From: Escarpia spicata
Taxonomy: Eukaryota > Annelida > Polychaeta > Sabellida > Siboglinidae
Length of the DNA stretch: 64,000 nt
Assembly: GCA_963995525.1 (NCBI GenBank)
Contig: OZ023211.1
Location: forward strand, 54,158,689-54,222,688
Direction of reading: 5' to 3'
Under the pieces are notes generated by a model. It was not told the DNA's origin. It searched no databases and was given only the letters and a program-made list of their open reading frames with translations. This document shows, one piece after another, positions 63,991 through 64,000 of this stretch (the stretch's first letter is position 1; each line of letters begins with the position of its first letter). A program made the position numbers and the translations under genes.

Positions 63991-64000
63991 AGCGAACTGC

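Overview
This is animal nuclear DNA, most likely from a repeat-rich marine invertebrate (a mollusc, other lophotrochozoan or lancelet would fit; I cannot fix the phylum). Evidence: GT-AG introns up to 12 kb, dense microsatellites, and five kinds of non-LTR retrotransposon together with Penelope-like, Ty3/Gypsy, SINE and foldback/TIR elements. No bacterial-style operons are present.

One host gene dominates the window. On the minus strand, from the ATG at 56727 to a probable stop at 3451, I assembled 20 exons by hand. All junctions are GT-AG and phase-consistent. The predicted protein is about 1,421 aa with an N-terminal EF-hand pair followed by many WD40 blades. It belongs to the WDY/WDR64/WDR49 family (WD repeat-containing protein on Y chromosome-like). 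The 3' exons (17-20) are less certain than the WD core.

Nearly everything else sits inside its introns. Intron 13 (10.2-20.5 kb) holds a Penelope-like element with an SGNH-hydrolase-like domain, RT and GIY-YIG nuclease, split by a 4-kb CR1/L2-group LINE, plus a MITE-like palindromic element. Intron 9 (24.0-34.5 kb) holds a Rex1-like LINE 3' end, a 4.5-kb satellite of 43-bp monomers with a 1,118-bp higher-order repeat, and a decayed L2 LINE that carries two satellite monomers flanked by a short duplication. Intron 7 (35.1-47.1 kb) holds an RTE-type LINE and an 8,145-bp element bounded by inverted repeats of at least 120 bp and a TAATA duplication. That element encloses gene pieces on both strands and a nested Ty3/Gypsy element with intact TSD and about 97% identical LTRs. 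Introns 6 and 4 hold a 39-bp open-frame minisatellite, an RTE remnant with a tRNA-derived SINE, and a 50-bp minisatellite that appears to grow out of the exon 4 donor site.

Upstream of the gene (57-64 kb) lie another LINE remnant, a second SINE, a 55-bp minisatellite, a virus-like pair (NADAR-domain ORF and frameshifted packaging-type ATPase), and a decayed copy of a dispersed invertebrate protein family. The strongest candidates for something undescribed are the 8.1-kb TIR element, the hairpin-forming 43-bp satellite with its apparent mobility, and the NADAR/ATPase pair.
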